Assembly: GCA_012064415.1 (NCBI GenBank)
Contig: SSNU01000256.1
Coordinates: 124,001-188,000 of the forward strand
Reading direction: 5' to 3'
From: Gyrodactylus bullatarudis
Taxonomy: Eukaryota; Platyhelminthes; Monogenea; Gyrodactylidea; Gyrodactylidae
DNA: 64,000 bases
In this document: positions 50,212-61,500 of the stretch, piece by piece
Numbering within the stretch: position 1 is the first letter of the stretch
Layout: each line of letters starts with the position of its first letter
Position numbers and translations under genes: made by a program
Notes under the pieces: generated by a model
Database searches by the model: none
What the model saw: the letters and a program-made list of their open reading frames with translations, nothing else
What the model was told of the DNA's origin: nothing

Positions 50212-53200
50212 TCTGAAGTTAGTCCTCAGGACGTTGTGTATATTAAAGAGAAAATTTACGTCGATCGTAAAACCCATGAGAAGTTGTACGACTATCAACA
50301 GGCAGGTATAAAGTGGCTCTCAGAGTTACATTATTCCTCAATAGGAGGTATCCTTGCTGATGACATGGGTCTCGGTAAGACTGTCCAGATATCTACTTTT
50401 ATCCTAGCCATTTCGAATGCCATTCCCAAGGCTTCCTTCCTAATTGTTATGCCAGTCAGTTTAGTTCCCGTCTGGACGAAGGAACTCCAGAAATGGGCTC
50501 CATCTTTATTCTGTTTTACTTACCAAGGAGCCTCTTCAAAGAGTGCCATGAACAAAATGCTGAAAAAGGTCCAAAATGAAGGAGGTATCGTGTTGACCAC
50601 ATACGGTACGATTACAGCAAATGCTGTCACCTTTCGACACAACTTATCAAAGTGTCCTGAACTCTTGCATTTGAACAAGACTGCTGAAAACTCAATTTAC
50701 GGTCCTCAATTTGAGTACACTTATACCATTCTCGACGAGGGTCATAAAATTAAGAATCCAGCGGCAAAATGTACCAAAGCATTGTTGTCCATCCAGTCGA
50801 ATCGGCGTCTTGTCCTTACTGGTACTGCTGTACAGAATAATTTAACAGAACTTTGGTCATTATTTAATTACGTTCACTGTGGAAAACTGTTGGGAACACA
50901 GGCCACTTTTAAACGTGAATACTCTAACGCCATTGAACACGGTCGAGCCAAAGATGCCAGCTCCCACGACCAGCATTATGGTAAACTGGTTGCTGAAAGT
51001 CTGAGGAAATTAATCAATCCCTTCTTCCTACGTCGTACAAAGAATGAAGTTCTCAGCAAAGATTCAAGCCAACTTGAGAAAATGTCCCGCAAAGATGACC
51101 TGGTCATTTGGACTTATTTGACTGAAGTGCAAGAGAGAATCTATCGTGATTTCTTATCTAGTGACGAAGTTAAATATATCCTCATGGGTGAGAAGAAGTC
51201 ACCCCTTGTCAGTTTGACCATCCTGAAGAAGCTATGCGATCACCCTCGTCTACTATCCCGAGATCAATGTGAGGAACTAGAGTTGGAGAATGACTGTTTC
51301 GACATTGAGAATAACATTCTGAATCCAGTCCAGATTATGCGAGAGTCGAATAAAATCGAGTTCACAGTAAAGCTGATGGATCATCTCTTGGAGCATGACC
51401 ATAAGGTCCTCGTCTTCTCCCTCAGTCTCAAACTCTTGAACATGCTGCAAATAGTTATGGAGAATTTGAATGAAAATAAACTCGAAAAGGATGGTCCTGA
51501 TGCCAAAATTCATAGGATTTGTCGTCTTGATGGTAGAATCAAGACTACAGAGGAACGTGGCCAGCTGGTGGAGATTTTCGAAAGATCAGATGCCTACACT
51601 TGCATGTTCCTGACAACACAGGTAAGCTAACTCAACTAAAATCTATCTCCTTCTCCTGATTGTGTCTTTTATTCAATTTCCAAGGTCGGCGGTGTCGGTC
51701 TAACACTAACCTCAGCAGATCGTGTCATTATCCTTGATCCCAGTTGGAATCCAGCTGTTGATGCTCAAGCGGTTGATAGAGCCTATCGAATTGGCCAAAA
51801 GAAAGATGTCATTGTCTATCGTCTTATTACTTGTTCTTCTGTAGAAGAGAAAATATACCGTAGACAGGTATTCAAACAGGCTATCATAAGACAGACAACT
51901 GGTGGCACTGCCAAGGAAGACTTGAACAGCTATAGATATTTCAGTCATCAGGAAATCCGAGATCTTTTCACCCTCGATCCAGACGTCAGACAGTCTCCCA
52001 CACAATTACAACTTGCCACTCTTCATGCTGAACAACTAAAGGATAAACCAAAAAATGAATTGTATGTTGTTTCTAAATTATTAGACTTTCTACTTTCTAA
52101 AAGTGTGTAGAATGTGAAAAGTTTCACAAATATTACTAACAACTTATTTTTATTTGAACCATAATGTATCTTCGAACCTCTTCTAAAATATTTGAGTTAA
52201 ACTCATTTGGAAGGTTTAAAGAACAACAAGCGTATACTTGAGTGAAAAACCTTATATTTCGCTGGGTCTTTTCAGACTCTACCCCAGTTAACATGTAAAA
52301 AATTAGTTTTTTTTATCTAAAAAGTGGCAAACTTGGTGCTCTATTTATTATCACTACTCTGTAATAACTAGAGCGGTGAATTTGCGACTTTTGATATGTT
52401 GCTTGTTTCCATTTCCTCATTCGAAAAAGATAAAAATTTGCGAATTTTTCATTTCTCTTCTACTTGGTTAGAAATAAATTTTCAATAGATTAAGCCTTAA
52501 CTCAGGTATGTAATTGAATCATTTTCTTCTTTGTTTTGTCGTCTCTATGATTGAATTGGCTGAGACTAAAATTATGTTAACCCTTAAAATCCTCCTGGGT
52601 TATTTCTATCACATCATTTCACCAACTCATCATAATTTATTCAAGCATTGGAAAATACTTTGTTAACCACCCATTCGATAGGAAATTTATTAATCTCCGA
52701 TTTAAAATGTTTTTTAGAAAACTTTCTTCCCGGGGTTATGGGTAGAAAGTAAGATAACTTTTATCGAGGTTATTATACCTGAAGAATTCACATATGCAAT
52801 CCCCTGAACTTTATCTGCTACAAATATAGTCTGTTTTTGGATCAAAAAATGACCCAAATATGAAATAAGTTCTAAAAAATATGATTATTTAATAGGCTGT
52901 AATCCTGAATCTGTAGATATAGAAAGAACTTTTTGAGAAATACTTCAAGTAAAAATGTAAAAACCCTGCCCTACTAATTACTTGTTACATTGAAATCTGA
53001 CAAAAAAATTTGCCAAACTTGACTGGTTTTCATTAATTATGTAACACGAAAAAACTTTGACAACTCTTCACTATTTCGATTCTTTTTCTGAAATTTAGTT
53101 TCGAAAACCATCTTAAAATGTTGAAAGAGACATTTAGCGATATCATACACGGAATAAGCCATCACGACTTGTTATTTACAAAGGCTGAAAAGTTTGATGA

Positions 53201-56200
53201 AATTCAAAACCCCGAGGCCCTCAATCAGGCTAGAATGATGGCCTATCAGTCTGAACAGAAAATTAGACGAGAGAACAACATTGAACAAACGAATCCAAAC
53301 GATCCCTACCTCAATGGACCACAATCAATGACAAAGACTCAGGTCCCTGTAAATCCAAACATTTTCAAGCCCAATGAACTGCAAAATCGTCAAAACTTCA
53401 AGACTAATGTTGTGAGTTATCCTTCAAGTATCTAATTCGACTTGCATCAAGGATGATAGGTTTATTGCTACTCTTGCCACACCTAAAGAGTTGCGTAATC
53501 TTTTCATTCTAGTTTACTTTTCAATCTTTTAATTAGTGATCATTTTCACAGATTCAAAGCTAGAGTTGATATATACTCAGATGAGAATTCACTATCCTTA
53601 CAAAAAACTCGCTATTTTTTCCAAAAGAATTTAGGTTGAGTAGTGTACATGAACGAAAACGGAACGATGGAAATCTTTCCAATTTAAAAAATGTGACAAA
53701 TTTCCCACTTTTTCAACATTTAAGCTCACAGTTTACACTGATTTCCGAAATTTTAAGCACTTAGATCCTAATATTTTCAATTTGACCAACAAAATTCCCT
53801 GAATCTCAGCATTTTCGAGAAAAAAAGGATTTCTAAAACTTGTGTCATTTTTCTTGGTATTAACTTTTTCTGAAATCAACAAAAATTTTAGCTCAGAATT
53901 GGAAAAGTGTAGACCTGATGCATTTTCAAAATTCAAAAGACTATATCCACCATCTTTTTCTAAAATCAGTAAACTCTCATCTTCCCATTGATTTGCTTTA
54001 TGTCAATTTAGTCAAATTAACCCTTAAAGACCAATGGAAAATTTTTTCACTGTACATTGCTGAGATTGGTTTCAGAATACACTGATAACGAATATGCATT
54101 TTTTTACACAACTAACCTTTAGTTTAGAAGATATTGTCCCAGAAAATTACCATTTCTGACCTTGAAAATGGCTAACTTTTTAAATTTAATTTTGGCCAAT
54201 CAGATTTTCGAACTATAGGAGTATCTTTTCTCTTCGATTTTCGAAAAAAACTTCTTAATAAAATATTGTAGCTTGATAAGTCATAGTTCATTGGAAAATA
54301 TATAAGAACATTAAGATAATTGCAGTAAAATTATTTCATCTTTCGTTAGCTTACTAACAATAATTCTAACCTAGCAGAAAACTGGACCATCTTTACACTT
54401 TTCATTCCTAAACTTGATGTGTAAAAAATCATAATGTTATGTTTAAACTTGTACAGATTCTCTTTTGGTCTAAGAATATCATTTTTTTCATCTGAATAAC
54501 GTAGAACTCTATATATTTCCTTTTTCAATTTTAGCCAATCAACAGACCAATAAGAGATTATCGAGAATACCTTATGGCAAATCATAAGAAGCTACTCGAT
54601 AAGAAGGACATTCAAAAACCCTTTTCAGATGATGTCAATGCCACTCAGAACATGAAACCAGACATGGGCTTTTCCACTCCAAAGAATCAAAAGAAGGTTT
54701 GTCTCCCTCCCCTCTATCAATGTAATCTAATATTATCCACATGTATTTTATTAGGTTGATAGTCGTCCAACTCCACAAGATATGAAGGTACGTCTCATGC
54801 ACCTTGATCTATAGTATTCTGAACTCATTCATAAAGAAAAAGCGTTAGACCAATGAAAATGATGAAATTTTAGTACTCTGATTGGTTTGAGAAAAATTTA
54901 CCAATAACCTTGAAGTAACATGAAAAATTTCCTTTGTTCCTCTACCAGGACTCAACCTTATGAGTCAAATTAATTCCTTAAATACATTATAATGTATTTG
55001 TTAATTAATCCTTATTTCAGAATCCCATCTTCAAAAAGAATGATTCCTACAATAACCTGGTCGAGATCTCATCTGATGAAAGTGATTACTCAAAAGTGAG
55101 TGTAACCCGCACACTAAACCACGATTATTTCTTATTCTTCTTCTTTCCTTGAAGGAATACTCACCCGATGAATCTAGTCCCATGGTTCTTACAGTGAGTT
55201 GAGTTTTAGTTGGATTCTATTAGATAAAATCAGAGATTCACTCTCTTCATCCGTGCTCTAATTCTTGACCAAGCTTAAAGCTTTCTTCAACTTTAGAAGC
55301 CAACGGCACACGATGACAAGCGATTCTCCTTCGAGAAAAAGAACTCACCCCTTGTAAGTTTACAACAATCTAAAGGGGGATAAGAAGAGTAATTTTTATC
55401 CTTTAGATTGCCCCTGGTATTTCCCCTGGTGAACCCAATAGAGCCAGTGACTTTACTCGGGAAACGAAATCAACCAAGAGTCCCATTGCTTCATCTCGTA
55501 ATGAGAACTCCCCACAGGTACGTACTGGACATCATTAATCGACCATGAATATAGGCTATAACAATTCATAATTCTAAACCCTCATTGATCTCAATTATTG
55601 GGCATCTTCAGCATTACAAACTCTACCTGTGTAAAGAGTTTCCTTTTAATAAAAAAATAGCGACAAGATGTTTGGTTTAACACTCGTAAGATTCTATTTT
55701 AATTTTCTTGTAAGCAACTGATAGAAATCTAGGAACGAGTTGTCTCTTCTGTCTTGCATCGGCATACCTATTGAAAGAAGAAGAAGAAGAAGAGGTGTAA
55801 GCATGCCAGAAGAGACAAGCTAGTCAGGCAACAAAACTTTCTTCATGTAGCATCAGGGTCTACTTCTCACTCATGTTTATTTCTCCTTCCTTTCTTTAGA
55901 AGAGTTCCCTTGGCAATGATAAAAATATATCAAGCAATAAATCAGTACGTTTCAAACTTTGACGTTTCGATAAATTTACATTTTCTGTACAAATAATGTG
56001 AACGTTTTTAGTAGAAATGCTCTCATGGGAAAATGAGCAGATTGACAATCCTTCCCAATCTAAATTTTAAAGGGAGAATAATAGGATCTAGTATCTATAT
56101 TATTCTTGATTATTATTTTCTTTGTTCTTTTGGAGACTGTACTTTAGTGGTAAATATCCTTTGGGTGGGTTAGAGAATCAAATACAACTTGTTTTCAAAC

Positions 56201-57680
56201 TACATTTCAGCCTTCGTGTGGTTCCTTGTTTTTGGATGCTTTCAATAAACTTTACTATCATAAATTAAGATTCCTGTATATCGTTTTATATTTTCAAAAA
56301 TGTGCGTTTCTTGGCTAAAACGGGCAAGATTTCTGTTGGGTTGTATCACCCTACTAAATTTGTAAATAATGACAAGAAAGCCACCTGATTTTTAAATGAG
56401 TAGTTCTACTATTATTAATTGTATTGACTAGGGAATTAAATAAAAGAATGACTCTTATCTTCCTTTAAGGAACTTGACCATTCAAGGGAGGAGATCTCGC
56501 ATACAGAATCAGTAAGACAGGAACTTTACCTTTTACTTTCCAGTTTACTTACCCCTCTTATTCTCTTATAGGGTGACTTATCCAATGATGATGAATTCTC
56601 TAATGATAACATGGTAAGCTTCTATCCATTTATTTTCTCTGCATACCAGACTAATTCCCTCCCACCCCTTTAAAAGAAAAGCAAAGACAGTCCCAAGGCA
56701 AGGAAGAGCCCAAACAATAATAATATTATCAACAACAGCCTGGTAAGTGATAATCAACTAGAGTTGCCTTTGGCTTAATCAACTTTGCAATTTGAAAACT
56801 AGAAATTTCTCTGGTAAGACTCTCCCTCGCATGTAAAACTAACCTGAATCATCTCATTATTTCCCCATTGGGAATTTTTCTCTTATTATTTCTCAAATCA
56901 AATTTTATTCAAATCCTAATAAAATTATTATTAATTAGGCAATGAACTCGTCGGAAAACTTTATCCATCCCGTAGAGAGGTCTGCTCCGAAAATTTATCT
57001 AAGTTCCTCTGATGAAGGAGACGTATCCAAAGTAAGTCCGAGAGAATTCATCCAAATCCCCAACAGAAGGGGGGTCTCATTAGACATTTTTTTCACTACA
57101 GATTGACAACTCCATCAGAGATGAGGATTCGGACGAGTATGAAGCTTACGAAGAGGATGATGACGAAGACCAGGGAGAAAATGAAGAAAAGGTTTGCTTT
57201 TACCTTGTTATTTAATAATACTTGATTGATTATTTCGAATTTGATGATAATTTTTAATAATTTTACAGTCTGACCATGAGAATAATCCCAACAAGGAAAA
57301 TCGGGTAAGAATATCCTACTTTATGCTGCTACATATTATTCATTCATTCTTTATTTCCTAGGAGTTCTCAACTCCAATCTCCAAGATCCGAAACTCTCAG
57401 GTAATTAATGGATTCGATTTCTTTTCCAAATTATTTTCTAATCTCGTGTATATTTCCAGTACGATCTGGACATGGAAAACATGGATATTTCCCGTGATCT
57501 AACTGACCATGAAGACTCAAGACTCGACCAAATCCTCAGCACTCATCAGTTTAGAGTGAGTCTTTTTCGTCTGCTACAAGACTAAAACTACTGAAAAATA
57601 AACAATCTTTTTCCATCTTTCAGAAGAGCATCCACAGAAACCTCAATTATGATTTGGATTCCTTAAAAGAGACTATTTGA
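49478..57680 (+). CDS. ERCC6L: ERCC6L/PICH, Snf2-family mitotic DNA translocase
   Basis: Exons: 49478-49759, 49796-50005, 50044-51621, 51685-52061, 53099-53411, 54535-54696, 54755-54787, 55021-55095, 55155-55193, 55297-55353, 55407-55517, 55900-55944, 56470-56511, 56572-56613, 56677-56742, 56939-57031, 57102-57191, 57269-57304, 57362-57400, 57460-57555, 57624-57680. All junctions are in phase, giving 1,280 residues (human PICH 1,250). PICH is a dsDNA translocase that coats ultrafine anaphase bridges and partners with PLK1. Visible motifs: three TPR-like repeats (residues about 1-43, 95-145, 165-214), Walker A DDMGLGKT at about 271, Walker B DEGH at about 395, LTGTAVQNNLTELWSLF, FFLRRTK, QVGGVGLTLT, DPSWNPAVDAQAVDRAYRIG, and the PICH-type GISHHDLLFTK after the helicase. 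The start is the first ATG, immediately before the repeat. Identity is secure; the small tail exons rest on splice sites and phase. Confidence 0.92.
52062..53098 (+). other. ERCC6L: PICH intron 4 with a repeat copy
   Basis: A 1,037-nt intron, donor TT|GTATGT, acceptor GAAATTTAG, phase 2. It contains a minus-strand copy of the TTAACCCTTA repeat family (52577-52860) and no ORF of note. Confidence 0.75.
52577..52860 (-). repeat. TTAACCCTTA-family repeat, copy B
   Basis: Its terminus TTAACCCTTAAAATCC is at 52577, followed by blocks shared inversely with copy A (ACCACCCATTCGATAGGAAA and GAACTTTATCTGCTA). It is truncated before the far end. Confidence 0.65.
53099..57680 (+). CDS. ERCC6L: PICH C-terminal tail built of small phase-0 exons
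   Basis: From 53411 onward all sixteen introns are phase 0. Fifteen tail exons before the last one range from 33 to 162 nt (11 to 54 codons). The encoded tail is disordered, Ser/Asn/acidic-rich, with SSDE repeats (ISSDESDYSK in exon 8, LSSSDEGDVSK in exon 16), an acidic run in exon 17, and two STP motifs (GFSTPKNQ in exon 6, EFSTPISK in exon 19). Human PICH's PLK1-binding site is of STPKN type, so exon 6 may be the counterpart. Confidence 0.75.
54017..54185 (+). repeat. Two-copy repeat in PICH intron 5 (partner 32551-32700)
   Basis: Begins TTAACCCTTAAAGACC and contains GTACATTGCTGAGATT and GAATATGCATTTTTTT. It is the inverse of the copy in the ATXN7 intron. Confidence 0.55.
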
Positions 57681-57711
57681 TTTATAAATATATATATATA
57701 TTTTTACGGTT

Positions 57712-58420
57712 TTACATATTGAAATAAACGGGTATTTCATTATTCTTGTACAAAAGTCTTTCCACTCCATTTTTTGAGATGACTGCCATGCGACAGCAAC
57801 CGCCACTGCTTCCGTCACGTCCAATCGCCAAGGAAACACCTGAGAGAAATCATTAAAAAGTTATAACTTACAGTCTTTAACGTAGTCTAGAGCCTCATTC
57901 TTTTCAAAGTTTTGCCTGAAACATTTGTCCATGTAACCGTATACAAAGGTACTACCAGAACCACCCATTGTGGCTGGTCTTCTTAGGAGCATACCACCAA
58001 GAGGAATCGAGTAGACTTGTCCTCCGAGTACCTCATCCCAGCCAGCAACAATAATTCCAGCAGATAGGCTATCTCTGTAGTTATAGCATAGGTTCTTGAA
58101 CAAATTGGCAGCTTCCAGGACTGTTGGCTGACGTCCCTGCTCAATCCTGTGGAAATCTAATCGGTACTTGACAATATCAGCAATAGCCTGTGTGTCAGCA
58201 GCTGAGCCAGAGCGACAACAGAAAATATAATCACTTAGGGGACAGAGTTTGTCTGTAACACGGTTGACAATAAAAGATCCAGATGACGTCCTAGAGTCGG
58301 CACCAATTACAACGCCATCTTTGAATTCACAAGCTATCAGAGTGGTCTTGAATTTCCATTAGGAAAATAACTTACACCTGTACTAACAGGATCCATTACA
58401 TTTGGGGCAGGAGTATCCAT
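57712..58420 (-). CDS. PSMB6: Proteasome subunit beta type-6 (beta-1, caspase-like)
   Basis: Exons 58420-58376, 58346-57872 and 57839-57712 give 215 residues. The intron lengths are 29 and 32 nt; both are needed, since reading through the first meets TGA and the second shifts frame. Beta-1 is an N-terminal threonine hydrolase of the 20S core that cleaves after acidic residues. A 15-residue propeptide (MDTPAPNVMDPVSTG) precedes TTLIACEFKDGVVIGADSRT. The catalytic set is present: Thr1, Asp17 (GADSR), Lys33 (VTDK), Ser in GGSGS, and the GRDGSSGG motif near the C-terminus. Arg45 in CCRSG is the residue that gives beta-1 its acidic preference. The human propeptide is longer (about 34). The start is the first ATG, well supported by length. 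Confidence 0.95.
57723..57728 (+). terminator. ERCC6L: Poly(A) signal of PICH
   Basis: AATAAA 43 nt after the PICH stop codon. It lies inside the last coding exon of PSMB6 on the other strand, so the PICH 3' UTR is antisense to PSMB6 coding sequence. Confidence 0.6.
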
Positions 58421-58545
58421 AATTCTTATGATTAACAGAAAAATTTGAAAATGCTACTAGATCAAACTTACAACTTTTCTCCTCGTTGTTGTTTAACTAT
58501 TCAAATCTTTTAAGTAGGTAAAGTCCAACGCATCAAGCTATACAG
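58421..58545. promoter_or_regulatory. Compact divergent promoter of PSMB6 and COPG
   Basis: Only 125 bp separate the two start codons, so both 5' UTRs and any shared promoter lie here or overlap the genes. A GTAAGT at about 58468 and an AG at about 58425 on the minus strand could form a further short intron in the PSMB6 5' UTR. No named element is recognisable. Confidence 0.6.
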
Positions 58546-58585
58546 ATGAATACTCTATTGAAAAATGAAATTAAGGAGGAAGATC
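58546..58585 (+). CDS. COPG: COPG proposed first coding exon
   Basis: ATG at 58546 opens 13 codons and one base, ending at GATC|GTAATT. Joining to TGGAAAAG at 58627 makes the conserved Leu-Glu-Lys of the family. The acceptor CTCTAAAAG is weak; an alternative AG nine bases earlier would give a 32-nt intron and PLKVEK instead. Another upstream exon cannot be excluded. Confidence 0.5.
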
Positions 58586-61500
58586 GTAATTAAACTTTTG
58601 CTCATGTAATTTTTTAGCTCTAAAAGTGGAAAAGACTGCTGTCATTCAAGAGACAAAAATATTCAACCAGTCTCCTCTGAATCCGAAAAAATGTCTTTCT
58701 ATTCTGACAAAGATCCTAGTTTGTATAAGCCGTGGAGATTCCCTCTCTCGTAAAGAGGCTACTGACGCCTTTTTTGCAATGACCAAATTATTCCAAAACT
58801 CCAACGTTTCTCTCAGGCGGATGGTTTATATTGTGATTAAAGAACTTTCAACTATTGCTGATGATGTCATTATTGTTACGTCTTGTCTTACCAAAGATTT
58901 GACTGGCAATGAAATAGCTCTCCGAGGACCATCACTTAGAGCCCTTTGCAAAATCCTTGAGCCTTCAATGCTTCAAAGTGTTGAACGTTATCTAAAACAG
59001 GCTATTGTTGACAAATTGCCAAATATTGCCTCCTCTGTCTTGGCAAGTGCTTATCATTTGTGTCAACATTCTGGTGCTGATTCTCTTGTTAAAAAATGGC
59101 CAAATGAAATACAAGAGGCCGCTAATCACAATGATAACATGGTCAAGTATCATGCATATGGACTCCTCTACTTGATTAGAAAGAATGATAAATTGTCTGT
59201 GAATAAACTCGTTCAAAAATTCATCAAATCCGGTACCAGGTCACCCCTGGCAACTTGCTTCATCATCAAGGTCGTCGCAAAGATTATTAACGAAGAAGGT
59301 CTTGCGTAAGTTTCTATAGTCTCCAATCAAAGATTTTGAGTAAAACGTCCATAATTAATGACCATAATTTAATCCTAGCGCCAGCAAGGATCTCTTTGAT
59401 TTCCTCGAGAGTTGCCTACGAAGTAAAAAGGAGGTTGTAATTTACGAAGCTGCCAGAGCCATTGTATCCCTGGAAGGAATCTCAATTAAAGAACTCTCCT
59501 ATGCTGTCAGTGTTCTTCAGTTGTTATCCTCCTCTCTTAGATCTGTAAATCGGTAAGGGAAATTTTCTTTTTTTTTCTTGATTGAAAATAATAATAATTT
59601 TATATTCTCTTAGTTATGCTGCAGTGAGAACTTTGAATCTTGTCGCAAACAAACATCCAGTAGCTGTTATGGCCTGTGATTTAGATTTGGAACGACTCTT
59701 TAATGATTCCAATAAGAGTGTAGCTACACTTGCCATTACAACACTGCTCAAAGTATGTGTGAATTCTCCCCTACCCCCCTCATTATAATGATTACTGATT
59801 CATCTAAAATTTTCAGACTGGCAGTGAAAATAATCTTGAGAGGCTGTTGAAGAAAATCTTTTCCTTCATCTCCGACCTTACTGACGAATTCAAAATGATC
59901 ATTCTCGAGTCAATCCGGATGTTGGCTGCCAAATATCCCAAAAAGTATGCGGTCCTTTTCAACTTTTTGGCCTGCATCCTTCGTGAGAGTTCCAGTTACT
60001 CATTTAAGAAGGCTGTCATTCTTACTTGTGAAACCATTATCAGGGATATTCCCGAGTCAAGGAATCTCGGATTGAGCATCCTCTGTGAATTCATTGAGGA
60101 CTGCGAGCATGTCAAGTTGACTGAACGAATCCTTCACTTGATTGGCCAGGAAGGTCCTTACCTCAACAATCCTAGACAATTCACAAGATACATCTACAAT
60201 AGGGTGATGCTGGAAACTGCCCCAGTTAAATGTACCGCCACAACTGCTCTGGCAAGGTTCGGTGCTGTTAACGAAGAGCTGTTGCCCAGTGTTTTGGTCA
60301 TCCTTCAAAGAATCATGCTCGACGAGGACAATGAAGTCCGTGATAGGGCTGCCTTTTATCATTACCTCTTGAGTAATCCAGACAAAAGTCTGAGAAAATC
60401 TTACATACTGGGCGAAGAGTGCAAGTATAACATGAGTATTCTGGAGCGTTCTTTACTCTCGTATGCTCGTGAAGGATGTCATGCACTACCTTTCAATCTG
60501 TCCGATATTCCTCTGGACACAGTGAAGAATGATGAGTTGGCTAAGCTAACTGAAGACTCTACCATAGCCAAAGAGCCTGGTAAGTATTCCTCTGAACATA
60601 CCTAGCAATCGGTTTTTTTATGAAATTGGAAATTTCAATTTTTCTTCCAGTCAACACCAAGACGAGTAATACAAGTCAAAAACCTCAAACTAAAATGACT
60701 GAAGATCTCACTGAGGAATATGCTCGTCAGTTTTCCGAAATTTCTGAATTAGCCAACCTCGGGCCCATATTCAAATCTTCTAAGCAAATCGAATTGACCG
60801 AAGTTGACACAGAATATGTCGTCATGTGTGTCAAGCATATCCTCAAGAATCATCTAGTTATCCAGGTAAGCCTTGTTTCAACTCCCTAGTATCAAATTTT
60901 AATTGACAATTAACTATCCTATAGACTACGAATAGAGGTCTCTATTCAATGATAATTCAAACCACAAAAATATGTAGAAAAACTTTTCTGTATCCTTATT
61001 TGGGAAATTCTTCAATCCATTTTCCATTAGTTTGAAGTTGAGTCTATTTTACATCAAAATCAAAAATATTTCTCCATCATAAATATTCAATAATATTTAG
61101 TTTATCTATTTGGATAATATTTTCCAATTTTGGTTTAACTAGTCGCAGCAAAAATTTGGTAAATTTCATCCAATTGAACTATTTAGATAGCTCAGATATA
61201 TTTAAAGATGTGAACTATGAATACCTATGTTTATACCAAGTTAGTTTTTGAAAAGAAATTTTTACGTTTTAAAAGTAACTTGATTGAAATTCGAAATGTG
61301 TAAAATATGCCACACTTGTGACCCTACCAATGTTTTCTAATAATCTCTTCTTGATAGTTCAACATAAAAAATACAATGGTCGATCAATGTTTGTACAACG
61401 TACAAGTCGACTTGAATTCGGACAATGATGACGTCTTCAACATCATTGGTAATATTCCCATTGATGTCTTGCCGTATGATGTAACAAAGATTTCCTATAC

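Noticed and set aside
54855..54885. C/D-box snoRNA-like ATGATGA and CTGA words in a PICH intron
   Set aside because: The boxes are only about 15 nt apart and there is no terminal stem.
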